Shown here: positions 1-10,289 of the stretch, piece by piece | Position numbering within the stretch: the stretch's first letter is position 1 | How the letters are laid out: every line of letters begins with the position of its first letter | From: Mesorhizobium huakuii | GTDB lineage: Bacteria; Pseudomonadota; Alphaproteobacteria; Rhizobiales; Rhizobiaceae | Direction of reading: 5' to 3' | NCBI RefSeq assembly: GCF_030160235.1 | Contig: NZ_BSNY01000008.1 | Span: 33,323-97,322, forward strand | DNA: 64,000 bases | Translations under genes and position numbers: made by a program | Notes under the pieces: model-generated | Databases searched by the model: none | Told to the model about the DNA's origin: nothing | What the model saw: the letters and a program-made list of their open reading frames with translations, nothing else

Positions 1-105
1 GGATGGGGAAATGCCGAGCCCCTCGGCCATCGCCGTCTGGGTCAGGCCCTTGGCGTTGCGGATGCGGCGGATGCGCGGCCCGGCGAAAATCTTCTGCTCA
101 GCCAT
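1..105 (-). CDS. XRE-family regulator, ScfR/RamB-like (5' part only)
   Basis: Reading leftward from an ATG at 105, the 35 visible residues begin MAEQKIFAGPRIRRIR and form the first helices of an XRE-type helix-turn-helix (KGLTQTAMAEGLGIS). The rest lies outside the window. XRE proteins with this N-terminus beside aceA usually belong to the short-chain fatty acyl-CoA regulator family (ScfR/RamB), which controls the glyoxylate and propionate pathways. The gene is divergent from aceA across a 238-bp gap, which fits an aceA regulator. The HTH is directly visible; the family assignment rests on context and remembered similarity, because the C-terminal sensing domain cannot be seen. Confidence 0.7.
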   Translation of the reverse strand, partial: MAEQKIFAGPRIRRIRNAKGLTQTAMAEGLGISPS

Positions 106-343
106 CGACTGCTCTTGACAGGAATTTACACGACATTCGCAGCAATCTCGCTGCCGGCGATTTTTACAACTATGACAGATTTACATCAGCTCTTTGTCAA
201 ACGCAACACAGGTTTTCCCTTATCCTTGGCCGTATAGCGCGATTTCGCTGGCCGATTTCGCGCCGCAATGTAAATTCAGTCACATCCCGATGCACCAGAA
301 GAGTGGCGCACGGACAAAGCCAAGCAATCCTTCGGAGTGACTC
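106..343. promoter_or_regulatory. divergent regulator/aceA promoter region with candidate operator
   Basis: This 238-bp spacer between the XRE regulator and aceA contains the near-palindrome TTTGTCAAA at 193-201 and three TTTACA hexamers (125-130, 163-168, 180-185). The first resembles, with one extra base, the TTTGCAAA core known for RamB-type regulators. Operator function is inference; no clear -35/-10 pair was recognised. Confidence 0.35.
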
Positions 344-1633
344 ATGACTGATTTTTACAATCTCGTTCCCTCGGCGCCGGAAGGTCGCTTCGACGGCATC
401 GAACGTCCCTATTCGCCGGAGGATGTGAAGCGGCTGCGCGGCTCGGTCCAGATCCGCCAGAGTCTCGCCGAAATGGGCGCCAACCGGCTGTGGAAGCTCA
501 TCCACGAGGAGGATTTCGTCAACGCGCTCGGCGCCATGTCCGGCAACCAGGCGATGCAGCAGGTGCGCGCCGGACTGAAGGCGATCTATTTGTCGGGCTG
601 GCAGGTCGCCGCCGATGCCAACACCGCCTCGGCGATGTATCCCGACCAGTCGCTCTATCCGGCCAATGCCGCTCCGGAGCTGGTCAAGCGCATCAACCGG
701 ACGCTGCAGCGCGCCGATCAGATCGAGACCTCCGAGGGCAATGGGCTTTCGGTCGAGACCTGGTTCGCGCCTATCGTCGCCGACGCGGAAGCCGGCTTCG
801 GCGGGCCGCTCAACGCCTTCGAGATCATGAAGGCATTCATCGAGGCGGGCGCCGCCGGCGTTCACTACGAGGACCAGCTGGCGTCGGAAAAGAAGTGCGG
901 CCATCTCGGCGGCAAGGTGCTGATCCCGACCGCCGCACATATCCGCAACCTCAACGCCGCGCGCCTGGCCGCGGATGTGATGGGCACGCCGACCCTGGTC
1001 GTGGCACGCACCGATGCTGAAGCCGCGAAGCTTCTGACGTCCGACATCGACGAGCGCGACCAGCCCTTCGTCGACTACGATGCCGGGCGCACGGTGGAAG
1101 GCTTCTACCAAGTCAGGAACGGCATCGAGCCCTGCATCGCGCGGGCGGTCGCCTATGCCCCTCACGCGGACCTGATCTGGTGCGAGACCTCGAAGCCGGA
1201 CCTGGCACAGGCCAAGAAATTCGCCGAGGGCGTGCGCAAGCATCATCCGGGCAAGCTGCTCGCCTACAATTGCTCGCCCTCGTTCAACTGGAAGAAGAAC
1301 CTCGACGACGCGACGATCGCCAAATTCCAGAGGGAACTCGGCGCCATGGGCTACAAGTTCCAGTTCATCACGCTCGCCGGCTTCCACCAGCTCAACTACG
1401 GCATGTTCGAACTGGCGCGCGGCTACAAGGAACGGCAGATGGCGGCCTATTCCGAGTTGCAGGAGGCCGAATTCGCGGCGGAAGCCAATGGCTACACCGC
1501 GACCAAGCACCAGCGCGAGGTCGGAACCGGCTATTTCGACGCCGTGTCGATGGCGATCACCGGCGGCAAGTCGTCGACCACCGCCATGCATGAATCGACC
1601 GAGCACGCACAGTTCAGGCCGGCCGCCGAATAG
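344..1633 (+). CDS. aceA: isocitrate lyase
   Basis: Isocitrate lyase cleaves isocitrate to glyoxylate and succinate, the first committed step of the glyoxylate shunt, needed for growth on acetate and fatty acids. The 429-residue product has the family's normal length. The catalytic KKCGH signature is at residues 183-187, with the nucleophilic Cys at 185. The ATG at 344 follows a purine-rich GGAGTG. A small ORF follows 57 bp downstream and a strong terminator closes the unit. The gene is divergent from a ScfR/RamB-like regulator, so control by acyl-CoA or carbon status is plausible. Long antisense frames over this gene are codon-bias shadows. Confidence 0.97.
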   Translation: MTDFYNLVPSAPEGRFDGIERPYSPEDVKRLRGSVQIRQSLAEMGANRLWKLIHEEDFVNALGAMSGNQAMQQVRAGLKAIYLSGWQVAADANTASAMYPDQSLYPANAAPELVKRINRTLQRADQIETSEGNGLSVETWFAPIVADAEAGFGGPLNAFEIMKAFIEAGAAGVHYEDQLASEKKCGHLGGKVLIPTAAHIRNLNAARLAADVMGTPTLVVARTDAEAAKLLTSDIDERDQPFVDYDAGRTVEGFYQVRNGIEPCIARAVAYAPHADLIWCETSKPDLAQAKKFAEGVRKHHPGKLLAYNCSPSFNWKKNLDDATIAKFQRELGAMGYKFQFITLAGFHQLNYGMFELARGYKERQMAAYSELQEAEFAAEANGYTATKHQREVGTGYFDAVSMAITGGKSSTTAMHESTEHAQFRPAAE

Positions 1634-1690
1634 CGGATCAGAAAACACCGAGGAAACGCCCAACAGGGCTTCAGACACAGGAGAAGACCA

Positions 1691-1933
1691 ATGGCATCGA
1701 TAAGCCGCGTCAAGGAGCGGGCAGAAGAACAATCGACCACGATGAGCGTCGACCAGCAGGCGACGATCCGCATGCTGGCCAACGATCTGCACAGGCTCAA
1801 CCAGTCGGTGATGAAGGCGGTCGAGGCCGGCGTCTCGGTGGAGCTGGTGCGCTCGGCGAGGCACCATGGCGGCGACGGCAATTGGGGCGACCTGCTGATC
1901 CCGGTGATCGTCACGCAGCAGAGCCATGGCTGA
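1691..1933 (+). CDS. small conserved-looking protein downstream of aceA
   Basis: An 80-residue product that I cannot assign to a named family. It starts MASISRVKERAEEQS, is mostly polar and probably helical in its N-terminal two thirds, and ends with a short hydrophobic stretch (LLIPVIV). No signal peptide, membrane helix or metal motif is seen. The ATG at 1691 has a purine-rich GGAGAAGACCA leader. It lies 57 bp after aceA on the same strand and just before a strong terminator at 1957-1995, so it probably shares the aceA transcript. That position suggests a role tied to the glyoxylate shunt, but no function can be given from sequence. Confidence 0.7.
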   Translation: MASISRVKERAEEQSTTMSVDQQATIRMLANDLHRLNQSVMKAVEAGVSVELVRSARHHGGDGNWGDLLIPVIVTQQSHG

Positions 1934-1956
1934 CCGGAAATCGTTGCAACCGACCC

Positions 1957-1995
1957 TTCACCTGCGCAGCGTATGCGCAGGTGAATTTTATTTTT
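1957..1995 (+). terminator. rho-independent terminator after aceA and the 80-aa ORF
   Basis: A perfect 12-bp stem (arms 1957-1968 and 1974-1985) with a 5-nt loop is followed by TTTTATTTTT. It lies 23 bp after the stop of the small ORF and is one of the two clearest intrinsic terminators in the window. Confidence 0.92.
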
Positions 1996-2175
1996 ACGCA
2001 ACCAATCCGTGGACAGGGCAGTACAGTACTGTTGCTTGACTCCACTGTCGCAGGAGACGTTTTCGGAAGCTTTTTATTTCAACTTGACATGGGGGGGCGA
2101 TCTCACGCCAATTGTCGGCCAGATTCAACTCTGCATTGAAATAGGGGCGAACTTCTTGGCCGACTTGGGTGCCCA

Positions 2176-2619
2176 GTGAGTAACGAGGGCGAGACCGCAA
2201 AACATCCGAATCTGGTGACCCAGGTTTCAAGCACCGAGACGATACGCAGTCCCTCGCAAGTGCTTGTTGTGGGGAAATCGCCGATCAATCGTGTGGTGGT
2301 GTCGAAGATCGTCGAGCGATCCGGGCTCAAGCCAATCTCGGAATCGCCCGACATGGCGGCGAAGACCCTGCGAACGCTGGTGCCAGGCGTGATCGTGCTG
2401 GATGGCGGCGCGGACAACAAGGACTGCGATACCCTGATGTCCGGCATCGAAACGTTGCGACGGGCTTCGGGAAAATCGTTTCCTCCCGTGATCCTGCTTT
2501 CGACCAAGACCGGTACGCCGGAGAGCCTGGGGCTGTCGAACGTGATCGACGTCGTCGTCGCCAAGCCGATCACGCCCGAGCGGCTGCAACCGGTGATCGA
2601 TCGCCTGATAAGCCGCTGA
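2176..2619 (+). CDS. atypical CheY-like receiver protein
   Basis: A 147-residue stand-alone receiver-like protein with a GTG start. The receiver fold runs from about residue 27 to 147. A candidate phospho-acceptor Asp is at residue 76 (VIVLDGG) and the conserved Lys at 130 (VAKPIT). The acidic pair that normally ends beta-strand 1 and binds Mg2+ is replaced by Gly33-Lys34 (LVVGKSP), so phosphorylation may be weak or absent. No output domain is present, and no histidine kinase is adjacent. The gene has its own upstream space after the aceA terminator. Its partner is unknown. Confidence 0.75.
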   Translation: MSNEGETAKHPNLVTQVSSTETIRSPSQVLVVGKSPINRVVVSKIVERSGLKPISESPDMAAKTLRTLVPGVIVLDGGADNKDCDTLMSGIETLRRASGKSFPPVILLSTKTGTPESLGLSNVIDVVVAKPITPERLQPVIDRLISR

Positions 2620-2701
2620 AGCGCGTCACCTGACGCGCTTCGGGTCCTTGTTCCATGCATGTCGTTCGCCCAAGACCGAGGTCAGTTTTGGGCGACGTGC
2701 A
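2618..2701. repeat. palindromic intergenic element A (RIME-like)
   Basis: Two adjacent palindromes. The first has perfect 10-bp arms at 2618-2627 and 2632-2641. The second has outer arms at 2656-2664 (TGCATGTCG) and 2693-2701 (CGACGTGCA) and inner arms at 2669-2676 and 2685-2692. The two-palindrome layout and the TGCATGTCG/CGACRTGCA ends match what I remember of rhizobial intergenic mosaic elements. It lies between convergent genes and may also end transcription. Related copies are at 6420-6507 and 59170-59220. Confidence 0.7.
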
Positions 2702-2707
2702 AAGCGA

Positions 2708-3424
2708 TCAACTCCCTTCGATGATGGTTTGGACCAGTTCGGGCAATTGCCCGAGGTCGGATATCTGGCGGAATCGCGGCTCGGCGAGCGGCGCCTCGAC
2801 ATGTTCGAGCACCCAGGTCAGTTCGTGCGGCACATGGACACCCCAGCCGCCGGCCTCGATGGCCGGCACAACGTCCGATTTCAGCGAATTGCCGACCATC
2901 ATGCTCTTTGCCGCGCCGTCGCCGTGACGGCGGAAGAGGCGCGCATAGGTCGCTGCATTCTTGTCGCTGACGATCTCGACCGCGTCGAACAGGTCGCCGA
3001 GGCCTGATCCGGCCAGCTTGCGCTCCTGGTCGAAAAGGTCGCCCTTGGTGATCAGCACGAGGCGGTATGCGCCGGCGAGCTTCTCCACCGTCTCGCGCAC
3101 ATGCGGCAAGACCTCGATCGGGTGGCTCAGCATCTCGCGGCCGGCCTCCAGTATCTCGGCTATGACCGAAGCCGGTACGCGCCCGTCAGTGACCTCGATC
3201 GCCGTTTCGATCATCGACAGCGTAAACCCCTTGATGCCGAAGCCGTAGACGGCAAGATTGCGCCGCTCGGCCTCGAGCAATCGCGCCGAAATCTGTTTCT
3301 CCTCGCCATGGTCGGCAAGCATGGCGGCGAAACGCTTCTCCGTCATGCGGAAGAACTGTTCGTTCTGCCAAAGCGTGTCATCGGCGTCGAAGCCAATGGT
3401 CGTCAGTTCGTTGTGGTTTCGCAT
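2708..3424 (-). CDS. HAD-superfamily hydrolase
   Basis: A 238-residue haloacid-dehalogenase-type phosphatase. Motif I is D13-A-D15-D-T near the N-terminus, the motif II Thr is in LITKGD, and the motif IV region is VGNSLKSD. The insert between motifs I and II is helical, as in C1-capped phosphoglycolate phosphatase-like or 5'-nucleotidase-like HADs. A GGAAGG box sits 5 nt before the ATG at 3424. Substrate cannot be told from sequence. The gene is single, convergent with the receiver gene and divergent from the glutamine-synthetase-like gene. Confidence 0.88.
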   Translation of the reverse strand: MRNHNELTTIGFDADDTLWQNEQFFRMTEKRFAAMLADHGEEKQISARLLEAERRNLAVYGFGIKGFTLSMIETAIEVTDGRVPASVIAEILEAGREMLSHPIEVLPHVRETVEKLAGAYRLVLITKGDLFDQERKLAGSGLGDLFDAVEIVSDKNAATYARLFRRHGDGAAKSMMVGNSLKSDVVPAIEAGGWGVHVPHELTWVLEHVEAPLAEPRFRQISDLGQLPELVQTIIEGS

Positions 3425-3565
3425 CGATGCCTTCCGGATTGGGAGCCGCCGAACCTAAGCCGACCAGCGTGATTTTCAACCGGAACGAGGAATGCCGGCA
3501 GCGCCTCCCTTCCCTTCCACAGTGGGGCACGGCTATACTCGGCAATCCGCAACCCAATCTGGTGA

Positions 3566-5002
3566 ATGATGCCGCCTGCAAAAAAGGAAGTCCGTCCGTC
3601 GAGCCGCGGAGGACGAGCGCGTACGCCTGCCTTCGTGAAAAACCTGCGTGGTGTGAAGAACTGGAAGGAAGTCAGCGAGTGGCTGGAATGGCGCGGCATC
3701 GAGGACATCGAATGCATCACGCCTGATCAGGCCGGCGTAGCGCGCGGCAAGATGATGCCGTCGAAGAAATTCACCTCCAACACCTCGCTGGCGCTGCCGT
3801 CGGCCGTCTTCATGACGACGATTTCCGGCGGCTATCCCGAAGACGGCAACGGCTTCCACTATCCGGAAGACGACGGCGACCTCAAGCTGATGCCGGACCT
3901 GTCGACGCTGACAGTGGTGCCCTGGGAAGAAGACCCGACGGCCGCCGTCATCTGCGACCTCGTCCACCAGGACGGCCGTTCAGTCGAATTCACGCCGCGC
4001 AATGTGCTGAAGCGCGTGCTTGCCGCCTATGACAAGCTCGGGCTGAGGCCGGTGGTGGCACCCGAGATCGAATTCTACCTGGTGCGCAAGAATCCGGACC
4101 CGGACTATCCGCTCACTCCGCCCGTCGGCCGCTCGGGCCGTGCAATCGGCGGCGGCGCCGGCTATTCGATCGCCGGCGTCAACGAGTTCGATGAACTGAT
4201 CGACGACATCTACCATTTCTCCGAGAGCCAGGGCCTGGAGATCGACACGCTCATCCATGAAGAGGGAGCCGGGCAGCTTGAGATCAATCTGCGCCACGGC
4301 GACCCGATCGAGCTCGCCGACCAGGTGTTCATGTTCAAGCGCACCATCCGCGAAGCCGCGCTCAAGCACGAGATCTACGCCACCTTCATGGCCAAGCCGA
4401 TCCAGGGCCAGCCGGGTTCGGCCATGCATATCCACCAGTCGATCATCGACAAGAAGACCGGCAAGAACATCTTCTCGGCCGAGGACGGCTCGGAGACCGA
4501 GGAGTTCTTCCATTTCATCGGCGGCATGCAGAAACATGTGCCGAACGCGCTGGTGATGTTCGCGCCCTATGTCAATTCCTACCGCCGGCTGACGCAGGCG
4601 GCCTCGGCTCCGGTCAACAACAAATGGGGCTACGACAACCGCACCACGGCGTTCCGCGTGCCGCGTTCGGATCCGGCGGCGCGGCGTGTCGAAAACCGCA
4701 TCCCGTCCTCCGATGCCAATCCCTACCTGGCGCTGGCGGCTTCGCTTGCCTGCGGGCTGATCGGCATCACCAGGAAGATCAAAGCCGAGCCGCCGGTGCT
4801 GACCACCGCCAATGCGGACGAGATCGACCTGCCGCGCAGCCTGCTCGAAGCCGTCGACCTGTTCGAGGGCGACGAGGAACTCTGCGCGCTGCTGGGCAAA
4901 TCCTTCGCCGCCACCTATGCGGCGATCAAGCGGGCGGAATTCGAGACATTCATGGAAGTGATCAGCCCGTGGGAGCGGGAGTATCTTCTGCTCAACGTGT
5001 GA
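3566..5002 (+). CDS. glutamine synthetase family protein (gamma-glutamylpolyamine synthetase-like)
   Basis: A 478-residue GS-fold ligase. Visible catalytic-domain motifs include EIEFYLV, GAGQLEIN, GSAMHIHQS and NNKWGYDNRTTAFRVP, with VENRIPSSDANPYLA near the C-terminus. The regulatory adenylylation Tyr context of GlnA is missing (EIDLPRSLLEA at the equivalent place), which argues against the main ammonium-assimilating GS. With an FAD oxidoreductase directly downstream, the pair resembles puuA-puuB of the gamma-glutamylputrescine pathway, so ligation of glutamate to an amine is the likeliest reaction. Substrate is not proven. The start is one of two adjacent ATGs (3566, 3569) with a weak ribosome site. 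Confidence 0.85.
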   Translation: MMPPAKKEVRPSSRGGRARTPAFVKNLRGVKNWKEVSEWLEWRGIEDIECITPDQAGVARGKMMPSKKFTSNTSLALPSAVFMTTISGGYPEDGNGFHYPEDDGDLKLMPDLSTLTVVPWEEDPTAAVICDLVHQDGRSVEFTPRNVLKRVLAAYDKLGLRPVVAPEIEFYLVRKNPDPDYPLTPPVGRSGRAIGGGAGYSIAGVNEFDELIDDIYHFSESQGLEIDTLIHEEGAGQLEINLRHGDPIELADQVFMFKRTIREAALKHEIYATFMAKPIQGQPGSAMHIHQSIIDKKTGKNIFSAEDGSETEEFFHFIGGMQKHVPNALVMFAPYVNSYRRLTQAASAPVNNKWGYDNRTTAFRVPRSDPAARRVENRIPSSDANPYLALAASLACGLIGITRKIKAEPPVLTTANADEIDLPRSLLEAVDLFEGDEELCALLGKSFAATYAAIKRAEFETFMEVISPWEREYLLLNV

Positions 5003-5134
5003 GCGGCGACTTCTGCGCGTAAGTGGTGAATTGTGAATGGTGAGTAGTTTCATACTGGACGGATGAGCGCAGACGACGCGCTTTCTCGCGGCCGTTCACC
5101 CTATTCACCATTCATTGGATTCACCGGCGTTCCC

Positions 5135-6421
5135 ATGCCCTATCAATCTCCGATTTCTCCCGGCCGCTCGTGGTATGAAGACACGGCGGGACCCAGACCA
5201 GAATATCGAGCGCTCGATGGCGACCGGAATTGCGATGTCGTCATCATCGGCGGCGGCTTTACCGGGCTGTCGGCGGCGGCCCACCTTGCCAAGGCGGGGA
5301 CCAATGTCGTCTTGATCGAAGCCTATCGCTTCGGGGACGGCGCATCGGGTCGCAATGGCGGCCAGCTCGGCACCGGGCAGCGCGCCTGGGCAGAAGATCT
5401 GGAGGCCGAATACGGTCTGTCCCGCGCCAAGGCACTGTTCGATCTCGCCGAGGAGGCGAAGGCGCATCTCATCGAATTTGCCGCCGCCAACCAGATCGAT
5501 ATCGACTACATGCCGGGCCAGCTCTCGGTGGCGCACAAGCCGCGCTATGTCGATGACTACAAGGCGCATGCCGACATCATGGCCAGCCGTTTCTCCTATC
5601 CGCATATCGCCTTCATGGATGCGAAGGAGACGGCGGAGCGGCTCGGCTCGACCGCCTATTTCGGCGGCACGCGCGACACTGGCACCGGCCATATCCATCC
5701 GATGAAACTGGTGATCGGCACGGCGCGGGTGGCGGCGCAGGCCGGCGCGCAGCTGTTCGAAGGGACGCCGTCGACGGGCATCGTTTCCGCTGGCGGCAAG
5801 GTCAGGGTTTCCACGCCAAGGGGCACCGTGACGGCGCAGAAATGCCTGATCGCGGTCAACGCCTATGGCGGCACGCTCGAACCGGTAAGTGCGGCACACA
5901 TCATGCCGATCGGCTCCTTCATCGGTGCGACCGTGCCTTTGGGGGCGGATTCGAAAGTGCTTCCCGGCGGCGAGTCCGTCGATGATTCCCGCTTCGTGGT
6001 GCGCTATTTCCGCAAATCGAGGGATGGCCGGCTGCTGTTCGGCGGACGGGAGGTCTATGGCGTCAACGACCCGAAGGACATCCACATCCACATTCGCCGC
6101 CAGATCGTGGATCTCTATCCGGCGCTGAAAGATATCGAGATCACCCATGGCTGGGGCGGCTATGTCGGCATCACCGTGCCGAGGAAACCGTTCGTACGCG
6201 AAGTGATGCCGAATGTGATCTCGGCCGGCGGCTATTCCGGCCACGGTGTCATGCTGTCGAACTTCTTCGGCAAGCTCTATGCCGAGACCGTTGCCGGCAA
6301 TCGCGACCGGCTGAAGCTGATCGAGGATCTGAAAATTCCGCCATTTCCCGGCGGCCGGCGTTTCCGCACGCCGCTGCTTTTCCTGGCGCTCAACTGGTTC
6401 GCGCTGCGCGACCGCATCTAG
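5135..6421 (+). CDS. FAD-dependent amine oxidoreductase (PuuB/OrdB-like)
   Basis: A 428-residue DAO-family flavoprotein. The N-terminal dinucleotide-binding motif is VVIIGGGFTGLSAA, and a conserved second FAD segment near the C-terminus reads SAGGYSGHGVM. Members oxidise the secondary amine of gamma-glutamylpolyamines or other N-substituted amino acids. It follows the GS-like gene on the same strand by 132 bp, supporting a joint amine catabolic role. The frame is open from 5063, but the ATG at 5135 gives the usual N-terminus (MPYQSPISPGRSWYEDT). No transporter or aminotransferase for the pathway is in the window. Confidence 0.85.
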   Translation: MPYQSPISPGRSWYEDTAGPRPEYRALDGDRNCDVVIIGGGFTGLSAAAHLAKAGTNVVLIEAYRFGDGASGRNGGQLGTGQRAWAEDLEAEYGLSRAKALFDLAEEAKAHLIEFAAANQIDIDYMPGQLSVAHKPRYVDDYKAHADIMASRFSYPHIAFMDAKETAERLGSTAYFGGTRDTGTGHIHPMKLVIGTARVAAQAGAQLFEGTPSTGIVSAGGKVRVSTPRGTVTAQKCLIAVNAYGGTLEPVSAAHIMPIGSFIGATVPLGADSKVLPGGESVDDSRFVVRYFRKSRDGRLLFGGREVYGVNDPKDIHIHIRRQIVDLYPALKDIEITHGWGGYVGITVPRKPFVREVMPNVISAGGYSGHGVMLSNFFGKLYAETVAGNRDRLKLIEDLKIPPFPGGRRFRTPLLFLALNWFALRDRI

Positions 6422-6507
6422 TGCGTATCGACCAAAAGCGCCCCGGTCAGGGGAAGCGACATAGGCCTGAAGCGAGTCGCATGGACCTGTTTCGACGCGA
6501 CGCGCCT
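6420..6507. repeat. palindromic intergenic element B (RIME-like)
   Basis: This element begins at the stop codon of the FAD oxidoreductase. The first palindrome has TATCG at 6426-6430 facing CGACATA at 6457-6463 with an inner CCCC/GGGG pair. The second pairs 6470-6480 with 6497-6507, with mismatches. The wording TAGTGC-TATCG is shared with the copy at 59170-59220. It lies in the 356-bp gap before the SH3 gene; the rest of that gap shows nothing distinctive beyond AT-rich sequence near 6540-6560. Confidence 0.6.
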
Positions 6508-6777
6508 CGCGCTGGATCCAATCGCCATCACGATCTGATGTAATATTGTAATATTCATTGCCCTTGCGACACATTGCGGAAATGGCGGCAAAGGCGCAGA
6601 ATCCACTATAATGGCGTACTGATGCCACAATCGGGGGCGAAAGGTTCGCGCTTCTGGGCGACTATTCGGGGATTGCTGCGGGCTTGCCCGTGTTGATTTT
6701 TGGGACCGATGCCGATCAGACACCGGACTTCCGGCAACGATCGAAAGAACATCGGCCCGCTTATGGAGGTGGCGAGA

Positions 6778-7650
6778 GTGAGAGAGCCCTTCAGTTTCGG
6801 TGTTCCGGAACGTCGGCGCTTTGCCATGCAGTTTGGATACGACATGCGGCCGTCCTTCTGGCAGGAAGTCCGTTCGAACTCGCATCTGGTGATTGCCGCG
6901 GTGGGCACCGCCGCGCTGCTCGGCGTGGCCGCGGTAGCGCTTTGGCTGGCATTGCCGACGAGCGAGCGGCAAGCAGCCGCCAGCCAGGAACAGAGCATTC
7001 CGACCATTCCGGTGAAAACGACGAAGATCGTGCCTGCCGGAACCACTGTGGCCGCGGCGACCGTGCCGCAGCCCGCCCGCAAGTCCGATCAGGTCTCACC
7101 GACCGTGGCGGCGGCGAAAGCAAACATACAAGCGCTAGCGGCCAATGATCCCCGCTGGACCGGGACACAGCCGAAGACCGCTTCGGCGGCACCCGATCAG
7201 GCGGTTGCCCCTAGCCAGGTGGCCAATCAGGCTGAGCCGGCGCCGGACAAGCCGGCTGTCACGGCGGCATTCGCGCAACCGGCGACCAATACCGATGCCG
7301 CCAGCGAACTTGCCAAGGTTGCGGCGCCGGCACCTGCGGCAAGCAGCAATCCGGATGGAGCAAAGACCGCCGCCATCCCTGAAGTGCAGCCACAAGCGCC
7401 GGAACAGCAGCCGACGGCGAGCGATGATGGCAAGGCCAAGGCCAAGCCACACAAAGTGGCGGCGGCCGGCAATGGGCGCATCCTGAGACCGGTGACCATG
7501 CGCAGCGGCCCGAAGAAGAACGCTGCCGCTATCGGCACTGTGCCGGCAAGGACCTCGGTGCAGGTGATGAACTGCAAGCAATGGTGCCAGATCGTCTACA
7601 ACGGCAAGACCGGCTGGATCTACAAGAGCTACATCAAGACCGGCGGCTGA
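6778..7650 (+). CDS. membrane-anchored SH3-domain protein
   Basis: A 290-residue protein with one transmembrane helix around residues 35-57, a long Ala/Pro/Gln-rich low-complexity linker, and a C-terminal bacterial SH3 domain over the last 60 or so residues (RPVTMRSGPKKNA ... GKTGWIYKSYI). The architecture suggests an inner-membrane protein whose SH3 domain contacts peptidoglycan or a partner in the periplasm. The start is set by the ribosome site: GGAGGT at 6765-6770 lies exactly 7 nt before the GTG at 6778, better than the upstream TTG/ATG candidates (6700, 6709, 6763). Partner unknown. Confidence 0.8.
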   Translation: MREPFSFGVPERRRFAMQFGYDMRPSFWQEVRSNSHLVIAAVGTAALLGVAAVALWLALPTSERQAAASQEQSIPTIPVKTTKIVPAGTTVAAATVPQPARKSDQVSPTVAAAKANIQALAANDPRWTGTQPKTASAAPDQAVAPSQVANQAEPAPDKPAVTAAFAQPATNTDAASELAKVAAPAPAASSNPDGAKTAAIPEVQPQAPEQQPTASDDGKAKAKPHKVAAAGNGRILRPVTMRSGPKKNAAAIGTVPARTSVQVMNCKQWCQIVYNGKTGWIYKSYIKTGG

Positions 7651-7763
7651 TGTGGCGGCGCATTTGCGGCTGAGGTCGGGCTCGCCGCCGCACGTTGCCG
7701 GTACAAGTCAAATCGAAGCCGCGGGCACGGTCGAACCGACCTGCGCCACAATGACGGTGCGCT

Positions 7764-8525
7764 TCAGATGCAGCGGCCGCCATCGACCTCCAGCGCCACG
7801 CCGGTGATGAAGGCGGCTTCATCCGATGCCAGCCAGAGTGCGGCATTGGCGATATCGAGCGGGGTCGAAAGCCGGCCGAGCGGAATCGAGGCGCGGAAGG
7901 TCTCGCGAATCTCGGGCGTGTCGGCGCCCATGAATTTCTCCAGCATGCCGGTTTCGCCGGCGACCGGGCAGAGGCAGTTGACGCGGATGTTCTTCGGCGC
8001 AAGTTCCACCGCCATCGATTTGGTGGCGGTGATCGCCCAACCTTTCGAGGCATTGTACCAGGTGAGGCCGGGCCGTGGCCTGAGGCCAGCGGTGGAGGCC
8101 GTGGTCAGTATGACGCCGCCGCCTTGCCGCTCCATGATTGGCACCACCGCAAGAGCCGCGTGATAGATCGCCTTCATGTTGACAGCGGTGATCAGGTCGA
8201 AGGTTTCCTCGTCGACTTTCAGCATGTCGCCGTTGCGGTGGGTGTAACCGGCATTGTTGACCATGATGTCGATGCGGCCGAAGGCGCTTTTTGCGGCATA
8301 GACCATCTCGTCGAATTCGGAGCGCAGCGAGACGTCGGTCTGCGTCCAGATCGCGGCCTTGCCGATCTCCCCGGCGACGCGCTCCGCGCCCTTGGCATTG
8401 AGGTCGGCGACCACCACGCGAGCGCCCTCTTCGGCAAAACGCTTGGCCATGCCTTCACCGAATCCGGATGCCGCGCCCGTGATGACGGCAACCTTGTTTT
8501 CCAGACGCATGCTTTTCCCGCTCAT
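7764..8525 (-). CDS. SDR-family oxidoreductase
   Basis: A 253-residue classical short-chain dehydrogenase/reductase. The cofactor motif TGAASGFG is near the N-terminus, NNAGYT marks the strand-4 Asn, and the catalytic YNASK has an upstream Ser in TTASTAG. The Asp after strand 2 (VVVADLNA) suggests NAD(H) preference. FabG-like and glucose/polyol dehydrogenase-like relatives have this length, so the substrate is open. The ATG at 8525 is preferred because AGGAAG lies about 6 nt upstream; 8510 is an alternative. The gene is divergent from zwf, with a 294-bp AT-rich spacer between them. Confidence 0.88.
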   Translation of the reverse strand: MSGKSMRLENKVAVITGAASGFGEGMAKRFAEEGARVVVADLNAKGAERVAGEIGKAAIWTQTDVSLRSEFDEMVYAAKSAFGRIDIMVNNAGYTHRNGDMLKVDEETFDLITAVNMKAIYHAALAVVPIMERQGGGVILTTASTAGLRPRPGLTWYNASKGWAITATKSMAVELAPKNIRVNCLCPVAGETGMLEKFMGADTPEIRETFRASIPLGRLSTPLDIANAALWLASDEAAFITGVALEVDGGRCI

Positions 8526-8819
8526 CGATGTCTTCCTGGAACCAATAAGGCGACAGACCGGCACGGTCCATGCCGCGACAGACAAGGCGCCATTTCTCCC
8601 TTAGCTTTCGTCACATTCACGTTCTATGCTGCAACTGCGAAAGCTTCCGGAGTCTTCGTTCACCGACAAGCCTCCGGCAAGCGCCAGTGTCAAGCGCACA
8701 GGTGGACCCAATCAATATCCAGCGATTGGTCCTCGATGTGACACCATGGCACTGGAAAATTTAAATCGATTAGAATATATCAGCCGCGTACTCGCGACCG
8801 GTGTCAAAGCGGACAGACC

Positions 8820-10270
<1,451 letters not shown>

Positions 10271-10289
<19 letters not shown>

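Noticed and set aside
197-1927. 576-codon antisense frame over aceA
   Set aside because: It covers aceA and the downstream small ORF, has Arg/His/Gly-rich composition typical of the opposite strand of GC-rich genes, and shows no domain.
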